Shown here: one piece after another, positions 34,294 to 43,219 of the stretch
How positions within the stretch are numbered: position 1 is the stretch's first letter
Layout of the letters: every line of letters starts with the position of its first letter
DNA from: CAYNTG01 sp964400105
Lineage (GTDB): Bacteria; UBP14; UBA6098
DNA: 43,378 nucleotides
Direction of reading: 5' to 3'
Assembly (NCBI GenBank): GCA_964400105.1
Contig: CAYNTG010000013.1
Location: forward strand, 1 to 43,378
Position numbers and translations under genes: made by a program
Notes under the pieces: model-generated
Databases searched by the model: none
Seen by the model: only the letters and a program-made list of their open reading frames with translations
What the model was told of the DNA's origin: nothing

Positions 34294-35010
34294 CTAAATG
34301 CATAGTTTGGTTTTCAAATAATCCTTATTCTTAAATCCTTTGATTTCCAAACTTATCAAATAATCGATAAAGCCCTGACCTTTAACATCACGATATTCAG
34401 ATATATAACGGTTAAATGATGGTTCAAGTTGGATTTTTAGATATTTCTCTAACCTTGAATTTAATTTAGAATACTTTTTCTTTTCTCCGCTATCTTCGTA
34501 AAGCCGATTATTTGTATACGGAACCGAAATAAAAGTAATAAATAGCGATTTTTCGTCTACTAGGATTTTTTTTGCGCTTTCTATATATTCTTTTTCTTTA
34601 AACTCTTTTTTATCCTTTCTTAAGGAAGCCCGGTAAGCCTTGATGTTTTCTACATTCTCTTCTTTTTCATTCTCCTTCAGCCAAGCCGGGTAATGCAGGT
34701 AAACTAGGTGAGCTTTGAGAAAAGAATGAAACCATGCTTTTTCACGTGCATCGAAATGCGAAGGTATTCTTTCTATGAAGGACCTCGACGAGCACTTGCC
34801 AACATAAAGACATTCGGTTTCTTTGCTATCTTCCTTTTCAAAAAACAAATAAACACCATTAGGGCATGGTTCGTAAGTATATCCGTCATCTCCTTTACGA
34901 AAAAGGAAATCTTTAAGGGTTAATTCGGATACAACGCTCCCGGCTTCATAGATTATTTCACCGTTTACTACCCGATTGTCTTTCAATATTTCTTTTAAAT
35001 CAATAAACAT
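34294..35010 (-). CDS. GIY-YIG domain protein (putative nuclease), AT-rich
   Basis: 238 residues with GVYLFFE (GIY-like) at about 52 and LYVGKCSSRSFIERI (YIG-like, with downstream Arg) at about 68-82, the core of a GIY-YIG nuclease fold. The rest is Lys/Glu-rich and unrecognised. Base composition is much more AT-rich than the flanking housekeeping genes, suggesting transfer. The RBS AAGGGAG is well spaced on the minus strand. It could be a standalone nuclease of a defence or mobile element; the activity is not proven because the catalytic Glu cannot be placed by eye. Confidence 0.65.
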   Translation of the reverse strand: MFIDLKEILKDNRVVNGEIIYEAGSVVSELTLKDFLFRKGDDGYTYEPCPNGVYLFFEKEDSKETECLYVGKCSSRSFIERIPSHFDAREKAWFHSFLKAHLVYLHYPAWLKENEKEENVENIKAYRASLRKDKKEFKEKEYIESAKKILVDEKSLFITFISVPYTNNRLYEDSGEKKKYSKLNSRLEKYLKIQLEPSFNRYISEYRDVKGQGFIDYLISLEIKGFKNKDYLKTKLCI

Positions 35011-35105
35011 GCAAATCTCCCTTACTTTTTACCTTTTCCTCCATCCTCCCCATCTTCCTATCGCGAAATAGAGGATCGAGACTATACGGTGGAAGGCGGT
35101 TATTT

Positions 35106-35702
35106 TCATTTTGCGGATTTCTCCACAATTTTTATTTTTTCGTCTGTGAAATATTCGTCGTTTTTCCAATTCGATGGGTTTAATCGAATATATTTGCGAA
35201 TTCGCTCAAGGTCGGCATTATTGCGAACGATATGGTCGTGAAACCGGGGTTGCCAGGCGAACGATGGATAGATTGGTCTTGATAATTTGGTTACGCCTGC
35301 CTTAAAACCGCGAATTATCGATGCGAGATTCTGGGATTGTGGACCAAACCGATTTTTCGGTTGTAGAGACGCAAGATTTTGCGTCTCTACGAATTTATCG
35401 GATCTGTCGGATACATCAGAATTTTCATCCGGTTTGTCGATGACGATTATTCCGTGAATATGGTTTGGCATTAAAATATATTCATCTAATTCGACGAAAG
35501 GGAAATGACGCGGAATATCGTGCCAACATCTATCGATAATCGCGCCAATTTTGGATAATTCTACATCATCGTTATGAACTCGACCGAGGATGTTCGTCCT
35601 GTTTTTCGTGCAAATCGTTACGAAATAATATCCGGATTTACCATAATCCCAACACGCCAAACGTGCGGATTCGATGCGATATTTGTTTTTATATTTGGCC
35701 AT
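35106..35702 (-). CDS. REP-associated tyrosine transposase (RAYT, Y1_Tnp/HUH family)
   Basis: 198 residues. The HUH metal motif MPNHIHGIIV lies at about 80-89, and the later YIRLNP segment holds a tyrosine that is the likely nucleophile. The N-terminal YYFVTICTKNR block is typical of these single-copy domesticated transposases that mobilise REP hairpins. A low-complexity insertion between the two motifs (ETQNLASLQ, QSQNLAS) contains a perfect REP-like palindrome in the DNA (35363-35390) that stays in frame. It starts 15 nt after the mscS stop. Confidence 0.88.
   Translation of the reverse strand: MAKYKNKYRIESARLACWDYGKSGYYFVTICTKNRTNILGRVHNDDVELSKIGAIIDRCWHDIPRHFPFVELDEYILMPNHIHGIIVIDKPDENSDVSDRSDKFVETQNLASLQPKNRFGPQSQNLASIIRGFKAGVTKLSRPIYPSFAWQPRFHDHIVRNNADLERIRKYIRLNPSNWKNDEYFTDEKIKIVEKSAK
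35363..35390. repeat. REP-type palindrome inside the RAYT gene
   Basis: A 12-bp perfect stem, GTAGAGACGCAA with TTGCGTCTCTAC, and a GATT loop. It translates through without a stop as the TQNLASLQ stretch of the transposase. Hairpins of this very type (gtagagacgcaa...) are known as dispersed elements in other bacteria. Confidence 0.85.
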
Positions 35703-35717
35703 CGGTTATTTTTAGCT

Positions 35718-36596
35718 TCACTCTTTATCCTTCTCCGTGCGCAGATACACCGTCTGGTGCGGATATGGAATCTCGATGCCGGCCTCGTCGAACCGGGTCT
35801 TTACGAGGTATTTAAACTTTCGCGCGATAGCCCACTGCTGCGATGGGTCGGTTTTTATCAGAACGCGGATATCGACCGAGCTGTCGCCGAGGTTGTTCAC
35901 GCCCATGATTGTGAAGTCGCGGATGAACCGCCCGAATGATTCATCCTTTTTGAGTGACTCGCCGATGCCGTTCAAAACCTCTATCGCTTTATCGATACTG
36001 GAGTTATAGCTTATGCCTACATCGATCAGTGCGCGGCTTTCCGAAAATGTCATATTATCGACCGCCTTGATCTCGCCGTTCGGGACGACATGGACAACCC
36101 CTTCGAGGTCGCGGATGACGGTCGTTCGGAGGTTGATGCTTTCGACGGTGCCGGTGCGGTCCGCGATCCGTATCACATCGCCGACGCGGTATTGGTTTTC
36201 GAGGAGAATGAGAAAACCGTTGAAGAAGTCCCGGACGATGTTCTGTGCGCCGAAACCGATTGCCAGTCCTGCAACGCCCGCGCCGGTCAGAAGCGGTGTG
36301 ATATTCGCGCCTATCTCCTTGAGTATCATGAAGCCGACTATCACCCAGACGAAGACCTTTGTTGTGATATTAGCGACCGTAAAAAGTGTATCCGCACGGC
36401 GTTCGCGCTCGCTGCGCGTGGTGTCGTCCTGGTCCTCGAACCGCAAGACTATCGCCTTGCCCAGCTTTCGAACGACCTTCAAGATTACGATTGCCGCGAC
36501 GATATACAGGACTACACGAACGCCGCTGGTAATGAGCCAGTTGCCGCCCTCGAAAACGATTTTATCGATTATCTCGTTCCAGTCTATTCCGAACAT
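35718..36596 (-). CDS. mscS: Small-conductance mechanosensitive channel (MscS family)
   Basis: 292 residues: three transmembrane segments (about 22-45, 75-95 and the pore helix TGAGVAGLAIGFGAQNIVRDFFNGFLIL), then the MscS beta domain (YRVGDVIRI...TGTVESINLRTTVIRDLEGVVHVVPNGEI) and the C-terminal alpha/beta domain. It opens on osmotic downshock. RBS AAAGGAG precedes ATG 36596 on the minus strand. Confidence 0.94.
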   Translation of the reverse strand: MFGIDWNEIIDKIVFEGGNWLITSGVRVVLYIVAAIVILKVVRKLGKAIVLRFEDQDDTTRSERERRADTLFTVANITTKVFVWVIVGFMILKEIGANITPLLTGAGVAGLAIGFGAQNIVRDFFNGFLILLENQYRVGDVIRIADRTGTVESINLRTTVIRDLEGVVHVVPNGEIKAVDNMTFSESRALIDVGISYNSSIDKAIEVLNGIGESLKKDESFGRFIRDFTIMGVNNLGDSSVDIRVLIKTDPSQQWAIARKFKYLVKTRFDEAGIEIPYPHQTVYLRTEKDKE

Positions 36597-36679
36597 ATTA
36601 GCTCCTTTGAGGCATAAATAACATATCGAGAACTCTGAGAAATGGAGATTTAACAGAGAATCAAGTTACGAAAATATTC

Positions 36680-36701
36680 ATTGCGAGCGAAGCAAAGCAA
36701 T
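36680..36701. repeat. Short REP-like palindrome
   Basis: ATTGCGAGCGAAGCAAAGCAAT forms an imperfect hairpin between mscS and the DUF4139 gene. It resembles the 'ttgcgagcgaagc...gcaa' intergenic repeats common in many genomes. One copy was seen in the window. The rest of the 156-bp gap holds no gene. Confidence 0.5.
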
Positions 36702-36752
36702 TTCACGTTTCACTTCGAATGGTCTGTCATTATTAATTCTACATTATACATT

Positions 36753-38038
36753 CTATTTATGTCTGACGGTGAATGTCAAAACCGTTTCGCCGTCCTTTGG
36801 AACCGTCACATCCCACTCATTGGTTTTCGCATCCTTCTTTTTGCCTTTCATGTTTTCGGATTTGATAAACCAATCTCCCCAGAAATGCTCCAGAACATTG
36901 ACTACCACGGCCTCCTCCTTGTGGTTTCGTATCTTGATCTCATAATCTTCTTCGGAAATTCGATTCGTTATACGCCGATAATCCTTGCGAGTCCGTTCCG
37001 CAACGATGTCGAATGCGTTGCCGAGGTAAATCCGCACCTCCTCGTCCTTCGGCGTATGCTCGATTTTGTCTTCGCCGACGAATTGCGGCGCACCGGATTT
37101 ATCCTCCTTATAGACCCGAATAATCCCTTCGGGAAGCGGCATTCCGAGCCCCTTTTCCTCAGAATTCTTGAATTCCAACTCGACACGGATGTCATTTCCA
37201 CGATTCGATTCAAAGACGAAATTTTTCGTCGCATCGGTTTCCGAAGACGGGAAAAGCGAAAGTTGCTTTTCCTGCCGGTCGGCGACCGTCGCCGGTCTCG
37301 GAAGCGTATAGAGATGATATTCGAAGAACGACTCCTCCTGAAACCCCTGCGGAGCGGCATCCTCGGTCATCATAATGCCGGATGATTTGGCCATTCCGCG
37401 ATATCGTGGTTCCTCCACGCGATGAACCTCGCCCGCAACGATCTTCAGTTTGGCATCCTCGAACGTCATTCCGGTATTATTGCGGATCGTAACCCATCCA
37501 TCGATAGAAAGGCGCGTATCGTCCTTGTTGACATTCGCAACGTATGCAGCATCCCAATCGATGCCGTCGGTCATATACGAAAGCTCGGTGTCGCGCTTGC
37601 CGGATTCTGAGGAATACACATTCCAAACCAATGTTGGTCGGGTAAAAAGTTTCTCCGGTCTGTCGAGAAATGAAAGCTCGATGATACTTTCGATTCGGTA
37701 TGCACTCAGCACGCCATCGACATCGAGAAGCATGGACGCGCTGTTTGCAGAGAGCAATATGCCTGTAATCGATTCATCGCTTTTTTCGAGCGAAATCTCG
37801 ATTCGCTTGTCGATATTTTTTTCGAGAAGCCGCTCGGTGCTGACGATATCGTATTCGTAGTTCTGTTCGAGGACGGCGAGTCCATCACCTCCAAAATGCA
37901 CGGTCTGCGGCGTAATTCGTGCGGGAACCGGCGAATAAGCAAACTCGCTCGTGCCCTTTGAAAAATCGAGCTTTCTTTGCTCCTTGACCAAAGCAAAACC
38001 GTCGCTGTAAATGGTAACGGCGATCTCAGCAAAAGCCG
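36753..38038 (-). CDS. DUF4139 family exported protein, 5' end lost in gap
   Basis: About 428 residues visible. The N-terminus begins AFAEIAVTIYSDGFALVKEQR at the gap edge, i.e. just at a signal-peptide cleavage site, so only the signal peptide and start are missing. The DUF4139 pattern is clear: SYMTDGIDWDAAYVANVN, then WVTIRNNTGMTFEDAKLKIVAGEV and a C-terminal immunoglobulin-like beta domain (VPKDGETVLTFTVRHK). The family is secreted or outer-membrane-associated with no fixed function. The reading frame continuing through the N run is an artefact. Confidence 0.8.
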
Positions 38039-38138
38039 NNNNNNNNNNNNNNNNNNNNNNNNNNNNNNNNNNNNNNNNNNNNNNNNNNNNNNNNNNNNNN
38101 NNNNNNNNNNNNNNNNNNNNNNNNNNNNNNNNNNNNNN
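38039..38138. other. Assembly gap (100 N)
   Basis: A second exact 100-N run. The right flank begins with dense hairpins (38152-38171, 38250-38270), a likely reason for the assembly break. The distance between the DUF4139 gene and the epimerase is therefore unknown. Confidence 0.98.
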
Positions 38139-38151
38139 CCGGCTCGTCGTC

Positions 38152-38270
38152 CCGACGAGAGTTCTCGTCGGCCGACGCCCGCCTGCGGCGTGGCGGGAAG
38201 CTACGGCCATACTATTTTCAGAGAAATCATATTTTATTGGGCCTTTGCTACCCGTTCTTTCAGAACGGGT
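38152..38270. repeat. Two perfect hairpins beside the gap
   Basis: Hairpin 1: CCGACGAGA / TCTCGTCGG with a 2-nt loop (38152-38171). Hairpin 2: ACCCGTTCT / AGAACGGGT with a 3-nt loop (38250-38270). Neither has a T-tract. The remaining 150 bp up to the epimerase gene is AT-rich and presumably holds its promoter, which I could not assign. Confidence 0.6.
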
Positions 38271-38420
38271 GGATTTGCGGCTTTCCCAACGATCCGGCGG
38301 CGCTGCAAACATTCTCGAAAACAAAAAAATCCTTGATAATATTTTACTAAACCTTATTTTTCGGGGTAGAAACAGTATTGTTTAAAACCGTATAGTGAAA
38401 ATTAATGAAAGGCATATATT

Positions 38421-39473
38421 ATGTCAAAGTGGCTGGTTACAGGTGGATCGGGGTTTTTGGGAATTAACCTAATTCGCAAACTTATCGAGAATGGCGAAGA
38501 GGTAATCTCTCTCGACCTTCTGCCATTTGATTACGAGGACTGCAAGGATAAAATCACCCATGTCATGGGAGATGTCCGCGACAAAGCAACCGTGGATAAG
38601 TGCATGAAAGGCGTGGATATCGTCATGCACGGCGCGGCGGCGCTGCCGCTTTATTCCAAAAAGGATATCTACACTACCAATATCGATGGCACCGAAAATG
38701 TCTTTCAGTCGGCCTTCGAGCATGGAATAAAGCGCGGCATATATATATCATCCACGGCCGTCTATGGCATCCCCGACCATCATCCGCTTTTCGAACACGA
38801 CGAACTGGTTGGAGTCGGTGCTTATGGTGAAACTAAGATCGAGGCGGAAAAGCTCGTGGGGATATTCCGCGAAAAGGGAATGATCATCACGGCGATCCGG
38901 CCGAAATCTTTCATCGGACCGGAGCGGCTTGGCGTGTTCGGGATATTCTATCAATGGGCGAATGAGGGCCGTAGCTTCCCGATGATCGGCAGGGGGGAAA
39001 ATCTATATCAGCTTCTCGATGTCGGCGATCTCTGCGAAGCGATCTGGATTGCGGCCACATTGCCCGACGAGGATAAGGTAAATACCGAATTCAATATCGG
39101 CGCGAAGGTTTTCTCGACTATGCGAGAGGATTATCAGGTGGTTCTCGACAAAGCGGGTTTCGGCAAAAAGATCAAAAGCTCGCCGGCAAACCTCGTCGTC
39201 TTCGCTCTCGAGGTTCTGGAGCTTCTCAGGCTATCCCCGCTCTATCCCTGGGTCTATAAAACCGCGACAAAGGATTCCTTCGTTTCGGTTGAAAAGGCCG
39301 AGAAGTTGCTCGGATTCACGCCAAAATATTCCAATAAGGACGCATTGCTTCGAAATTACGAATGGTTCCTAAAAAATGTCGAAAAATTCGAGAGCGGCAA
39401 GACGCAGGACGGCGTAACCCATCGCGTGCCGTGGAAACAGGGCGTTCTGGGCTTGGCTAAATACCTTTTCTAA
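38421..39473 (+). CDS. NAD-dependent epimerase/dehydratase (extended SDR)
   Basis: 350 residues: the Rossmann motif VTGGSGFLG (about residues 6-14), GDVRD, the catalytic SSTAVYG and YGETK (Tyr-x3-Lys), and IRPKSFIGPERLG in the substrate part. It belongs with sugar-nucleotide epimerases or dehydratases, or with 3-beta-hydroxysteroid-type SDRs; the substrate is not predictable. AAAGG lies 8-10 nt before the ATG. Confidence 0.87.
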   Translation: MSKWLVTGGSGFLGINLIRKLIENGEEVISLDLLPFDYEDCKDKITHVMGDVRDKATVDKCMKGVDIVMHGAAALPLYSKKDIYTTNIDGTENVFQSAFEHGIKRGIYISSTAVYGIPDHHPLFEHDELVGVGAYGETKIEAEKLVGIFREKGMIITAIRPKSFIGPERLGVFGIFYQWANEGRSFPMIGRGENLYQLLDVGDLCEAIWIAATLPDEDKVNTEFNIGAKVFSTMREDYQVVLDKAGFGKKIKSSPANLVVFALEVLELLRLSPLYPWVYKTATKDSFVSVEKAEKLLGFTPKYSNKDALLRNYEWFLKNVEKFESGKTQDGVTHRVPWKQGVLGLAKYLF

Positions 39474-39501
39474 TACATCGATAGGTTTAGAGGCCACCGA
39501 T

Positions 39502-39690
39502 TCACCGGTCCGGTAAGCCGTGGTCGAAGATTCCAATTAAACCGGCGCCGCCGACAATAGACACTGAAACCAGTGAACTTCCGGAGAAATAATCCACTTG
39601 CGTGAAAGCAAAGGACATATTATATTGATAACCAACATAAATAGAACGATGCCTCGAGTCGATTAAACCATTTCCTACGCAGAAGCGTGG
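39502..39690 (-). pseudogene. Possible remnant of an outer-membrane beta-strand protein
   Basis: The minus-strand frame contains amphipathic, aromatic-rich segments (SIYVGYQYNMSFAFTQVDYF, SLVSVSIVGGAGLIGIF) ending at a stop near 39502, like the C-terminal strands of an outer-membrane barrel. It has no start, no ribosome-binding site and lies in an intergenic gap that also carries the rubrerythrin promoter, so it is at best a fragment and may be chance. Confidence 0.25.
39598..39626 (+). promoter_or_regulatory. Promoter of rubrerythrin
   Basis: TTGCGT (39598-39603), 17-bp spacer, TATATT (39621-39626); the leader would be about 85 nt. No PerR or OxyR operator was recognised. Confidence 0.55.
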
Positions 39691-39718
39691 ATGTAAAAAT
39701 AAAAAAAAGGAGAAAACA

Positions 39719-40291
39719 ATGGAGTTACGAGGAAGCAAAACCGAGAAGAACCTGCTGATCGCATTTGCGGGCGAATCTCAGGCGAGAAACCGCTACACCT
39801 ATTTCGCGAGTCAGGCGAAAAAGGACGGTTATATGCAGATTTCCGCAATCTTCACCGAAACCGCCGCTCAGGAAAAAGAACACGCCGAACGACTCTTCAA
39901 ATTTCTCGAGGGCGGCGAGGTCGAGATAACCGCCGGATTCCCCGCTGGAATTATCGGCACGACGATAGAGAATCTTAAGGCCGCTGCTGCCGGCGAACAT
40001 CACGAGTGGACCGAGATGTATCCCGGATTTGCGAAAATCGCCCGCGAGGAGTGTTTCGACGAAATCGCAGTCGTGTTCGAGAATATCGCTGTTGCGGAAA
40101 AGCAGCACGAGAAACGCTATCTCGATCTCGCAAAGAATATCGAGAACGGCCGCGTTTTCAAGCGCGAAGAAGAGGTTGTATGGCGCTGCCGCAATTGCGG
40201 ATTTATCCATAAAGGCAAATGCGCAGTGAAAAAATGCCCGGCGTGCGCGCACCCTCAGGCGCATTTCGAGATTCTCGGCGAAAACTGGTAG
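39719..40291 (+). CDS. rbr: Rubrerythrin
   Basis: 190 residues. A ferritin-like diiron domain with the expected Glu/His ligands (FAGESQARNRYTYFA, ETAAQEKEHAERL, ENIAVAEKQHEKRYL) and a C-terminal rubredoxin-like domain with two Cys pairs (CRNCGF, CPACAHPQAHFE). It reduces hydrogen peroxide in anaerobes. Strong AAAAGGAG ribosome-binding site. The next gene is a peroxiredoxin, making a small peroxide-defence unit. Confidence 0.96.
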   Translation: MELRGSKTEKNLLIAFAGESQARNRYTYFASQAKKDGYMQISAIFTETAAQEKEHAERLFKFLEGGEVEITAGFPAGIIGTTIENLKAAAAGEHHEWTEMYPGFAKIAREECFDEIAVVFENIAVAEKQHEKRYLDLAKNIENGRVFKREEEVVWRCRNCGFIHKGKCAVKKCPACAHPQAHFEILGENW

Positions 40292-40367
40292 GGGAAGACA
40301 AGGTAAGTTGGGTAATTGGTAAAAGGCAATAGGATGTGATGTTATAAACCCGTAACGAGGAAGAAAA

Positions 40368-41036
40368 ATGTGCTGTGAAGAAGAAATCTATGAGGACGAA
40401 GGCATGCCTTTGATCGGCGATCCCTTCCCGGAATTCAAGGTGCAAACCACCCGTGGAAAGATGACCATTCCCGACGCTTTTAAAGGAAAATGGTTCGTGC
40501 TTTTCAGCCATCCGGCGGATTTCACCCCGGTATGCACAACCGAGTTCGTGGCGTTTCAGGGAAAATACGCCGAATTCAAGGAACTGGGTTGCGAGCTTAT
40601 CGGAATGTCCGTCGATCAGGTTTTCGCTCATCTTAAATGGGCGGAATGGATCGAGGACAATCTCCATGTCGAGATCGAGTTCCCGATTATCGCCGACGAC
40701 GGCACAGTCGCGAACGAACTCGGCATTATCCACCCCGGCAAAGGCAGCAACACGGTCCGCGCGGTCTTTATTGTGGACCCAAAGGGGATTATCCGGGCGA
40801 TGCTGTATTATCCCCAGGAGCTTGGCCGGAATATGGCCGAGATCGTCCGCATGGTTCGCGGGCTGCAGATCGCCGATAGTAACAGGGTTGCGATGCCCGC
40901 CGATTGGCCGAACAACGGGATCGTCGGCGACCACGTTATTGTCCCGCCGGCATCGGATGTCGAAACGGCGAAAAAGCGCCTCGAAGACAAGACCATCGAG
41001 TGTTTCGACTGGTGGCTCTGCCACAAGAAGTTATAA
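40368..41036 (+). CDS. Peroxiredoxin (Prx6/archaeal type)
   Basis: 222 residues with the peroxidatic cysteine in FTPVCTTE (about residue 56), HPADFTP, and the long C-terminal extension ending in CFDWWLC, as in the archaeal and Prx6-like group. Adjacent to rubrerythrin. The annotated start gives a Cys-rich MCCEEE lead-in; the family usually begins near MPLIGDPFP (ATG 40404). GAGGAAG precedes ATG 40368. Confidence 0.94.
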   Translation: MCCEEEIYEDEGMPLIGDPFPEFKVQTTRGKMTIPDAFKGKWFVLFSHPADFTPVCTTEFVAFQGKYAEFKELGCELIGMSVDQVFAHLKWAEWIEDNLHVEIEFPIIADDGTVANELGIIHPGKGSNTVRAVFIVDPKGIIRAMLYYPQELGRNMAEIVRMVRGLQIADSNRVAMPADWPNNGIVGDHVIVPPASDVETAKKRLEDKTIECFDWWLCHKKL

Positions 41037-41112
41037 ACCGCAATCCGGCGACGCTATTGAGCACCTCGGCTGTTGGCGCTGCTGGCCGCTGGGCGCATGG
41101 TCGCAGAGATTC

Positions 41113-41188
41113 CCGTAGGGGAGGGCCTGCGTGCCCTCCTCTATGATGGTGGCGCGGAAATCGGGAGCACACATAGGTGCTCCCCTAC
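41113..41188 (+). repeat. 76-bp direct repeat, left copy (MITE/REP-like)
   Basis: Runs from CCGTAGGGGAGGGCCTGCGTG to GGTGCTCCCCTAC. Its ends are inverted (GTAGGGGAG...CTCCCCTAC), so it can fold. A copy with only about three differences lies at 43144-43219, on the other side of the AIPR gene. The remaining parts of the 276-bp gap hold no gene. Confidence 0.9.
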
Positions 41189-41312
41189 GGACAACCGTGC
41201 CAAACGCACAACCAAACCCGGCGACGAGAAATTGGGGATGGGGATATGACAACAAACGCTGAAAATATAAATTCGACTCATTAAGACATTCAAAAACAAA
41301 AAAGGACAAATT

Positions 41313-43070
41313 GTGATCTATCAAAAAATTTCTGAAGACATAAAAGATAAGTTTTACCAACAAAATTTTCCAAATGACGGACAACGGTTTGTCGCATGGT
41401 ATTTAAGAAACATCCACCTGAGAGACATGAACGAAGCAAAAGACGATATAACGGATGGCCCTGTCGATAAACAGATAGATGCTATCTTTATAAACGATGA
41501 CCAACAAACAATCTTCGTTATACAAGGCAAATTTATAGGAACTGGAACTGTAGATGCAGAACCATTACGGGAGGTTTTGTCTTCTTGGGTTCAGATGAGA
41601 GATTTAGTGAGATTGCAGGAAGTGGGCAATCATAAGTTGAAAAGAAAACTATCCGAAGTTGCAAGGGCAATAGATGAAGAATACGAGATTGAGTTTGAGT
41701 TGGTCACAACTGGCAAATTGACAGAAATGGCAAAAACGGATTTAGCTACATTTCAGGCACAGTTGGTTGAACTTAGCGATAAAAACGATTTTTTCGCAGG
41801 CATCAAAATTGTCGACAAAAACGAATTAAGAAGGCGATATGATATAGCACTTGAAAAAGATAATCCTTTAATTAACCATATTGTAAAGCTGCAAAGTAGC
41901 AAAACAATGGAAATTCTAGTCTCTGGAAAGAAGGTTATAATAGCAGCCTTGCCTTTAAGTGAATGTATAAGAATGCCCGGCATAAAAGATGGAACTCTCT
42001 TTCAAAAAAATGTTAGGCAAAGTCTTGGGTTGAGCAATAGGGTTAATAAAGGGATAAAAAATACAATTTATTCAGACGGTCATAAGGATTTCTTTTTCTT
42101 CCATAATGGAATTACAGCAATATGTAATAAGTTAGATATTACTGAAGATGAATTGAAATTATCTGGTTTTAGCGTCGTAAATGGTTGCCAATCGCTTACG
42201 ACGATATTAAACTGTAGTGAAAGAGTAAAACAACTCGAAAACACTTACATATTATTTAGGTTTTACGAAATACCTGAAAGGGAAAAAGGGGATAAGATTA
42301 GCATCAACACTAATTCGCAAAGCGCAGTAAAACCAAGAGATTTGAGAAGCAATGATAAACGAGTTTTAAATATAAAGAAACAATACGAGCAAAGATATCC
42401 GAACGGATATTTTATCACTAAACGTGGTGAACTTGCGCCTGCATCAAAAGATAAAGACTTCGTCTTAGATTTACTGAATTTGGGGAAATATTTAATTGCT
42501 TGGCACTCACAAAGACCGAATATATCATATAGCGAAACAAAAATATTCGATAAGTATTTCGATCAACTTTTTAAAAAGGATTATTCGCCGGATAAAGCTC
42601 AAGCATTAAATACATGGATGACTGAAGTATGGAAAAAGTGGGGAAAAGATAATCCACTTGGCTTAAATGAGAGTCTTCTTGCAATGCGCGCATACGCACC
42701 ATATCACCATCTATACGCAATATCAGTGTGTTTTGGTGTATCAAATGCAATGCCTATGGAAAGTGTTCCTGATCCTGCTGCTACAATAAATATGGCAAAA
42801 GAAAGAAACCAAATTAGTCAGATAGTTGATTTAGCTGGTAGATCACTTAATTTCGCTCTTGAATCAGCTGCTAACGAACCTCAACCGTCTAATAGGGTTT
42901 TTAGCCCACAAAACTGGATAAAGACAAAATCTTGTTTGGCCGCTATTAGGGCTGCTGTTAGCCAAAGCTTAAATATGCTTCCGATGATGGACCAAGAAAT
43001 AGCAATGAAGATTAAGAATGGTCTTAAACTAGAGAGGGAGCAGTTTGAAGCTAGATGGACTGCAGATTGA
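41313..43070 (+). CDS. AIPR family abortive-infection phage-resistance protein with nuclease-like N-terminus
   Basis: 585 residues from GTG 41313, with AAGGA upstream. The AIPR domain is recognised by FFFHNGITAICN, FSVVNGCQSLTTI and the later INTNSQSAVKPRDLRSND. The N-terminal 120 residues show VDKQIDAIFI followed by IFVIQGKF, a D...QxK arrangement like the PD-(D/E)XK nuclease core. AIPR proteins are defence factors that abort phage infection. The gene is distinctly AT-rich compared with its neighbours and is bracketed by direct repeats, both signs of acquisition. No partner gene is present. The nuclease reading is inferred. Confidence 0.82.
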   Translation: MIYQKISEDIKDKFYQQNFPNDGQRFVAWYLRNIHLRDMNEAKDDITDGPVDKQIDAIFINDDQQTIFVIQGKFIGTGTVDAEPLREVLSSWVQMRDLVRLQEVGNHKLKRKLSEVARAIDEEYEIEFELVTTGKLTEMAKTDLATFQAQLVELSDKNDFFAGIKIVDKNELRRRYDIALEKDNPLINHIVKLQSSKTMEILVSGKKVIIAALPLSECIRMPGIKDGTLFQKNVRQSLGLSNRVNKGIKNTIYSDGHKDFFFFHNGITAICNKLDITEDELKLSGFSVVNGCQSLTTILNCSERVKQLENTYILFRFYEIPEREKGDKISINTNSQSAVKPRDLRSNDKRVLNIKKQYEQRYPNGYFITKRGELAPASKDKDFVLDLLNLGKYLIAWHSQRPNISYSETKIFDKYFDQLFKKDYSPDKAQALNTWMTEVWKKWGKDNPLGLNESLLAMRAYAPYHHLYAISVCFGVSNAMPMESVPDPAATINMAKERNQISQIVDLAGRSLNFALESAANEPQPSNRVFSPQNWIKTKSCLAAIRAAVSQSLNMLPMMDQEIAMKIKNGLKLEREQFEARWTAD

Positions 43071-43143
43071 CTTATCCCGGTTGTTAGGATTGTCATTGTT
43101 CTTTTCAAATATTATTTTCGTTCGGGCGTGGGAGCGGTGGAGG

Positions 43144-43219
43144 CCGTAGGGGAAGGCCTGCGTGCCCTCCCTTATGATGGTGGCGCGGAAATCGGGAGCA
43201 CACATAGGTGCTCCCCTAC
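43144..43219 (+). repeat. 76-bp direct repeat, right copy
   Basis: Same orientation and nearly the same sequence as 41113-41188. It starts 73 nt after the AIPR stop. Confidence 0.9.

Noticed and set aside
41031..41384. Minus-strand ORF containing a CAPDFRATII stretch, also seen near 43029-43235
   Set aside because: The shared peptide is simply the translation of the 76-bp hairpin repeat.
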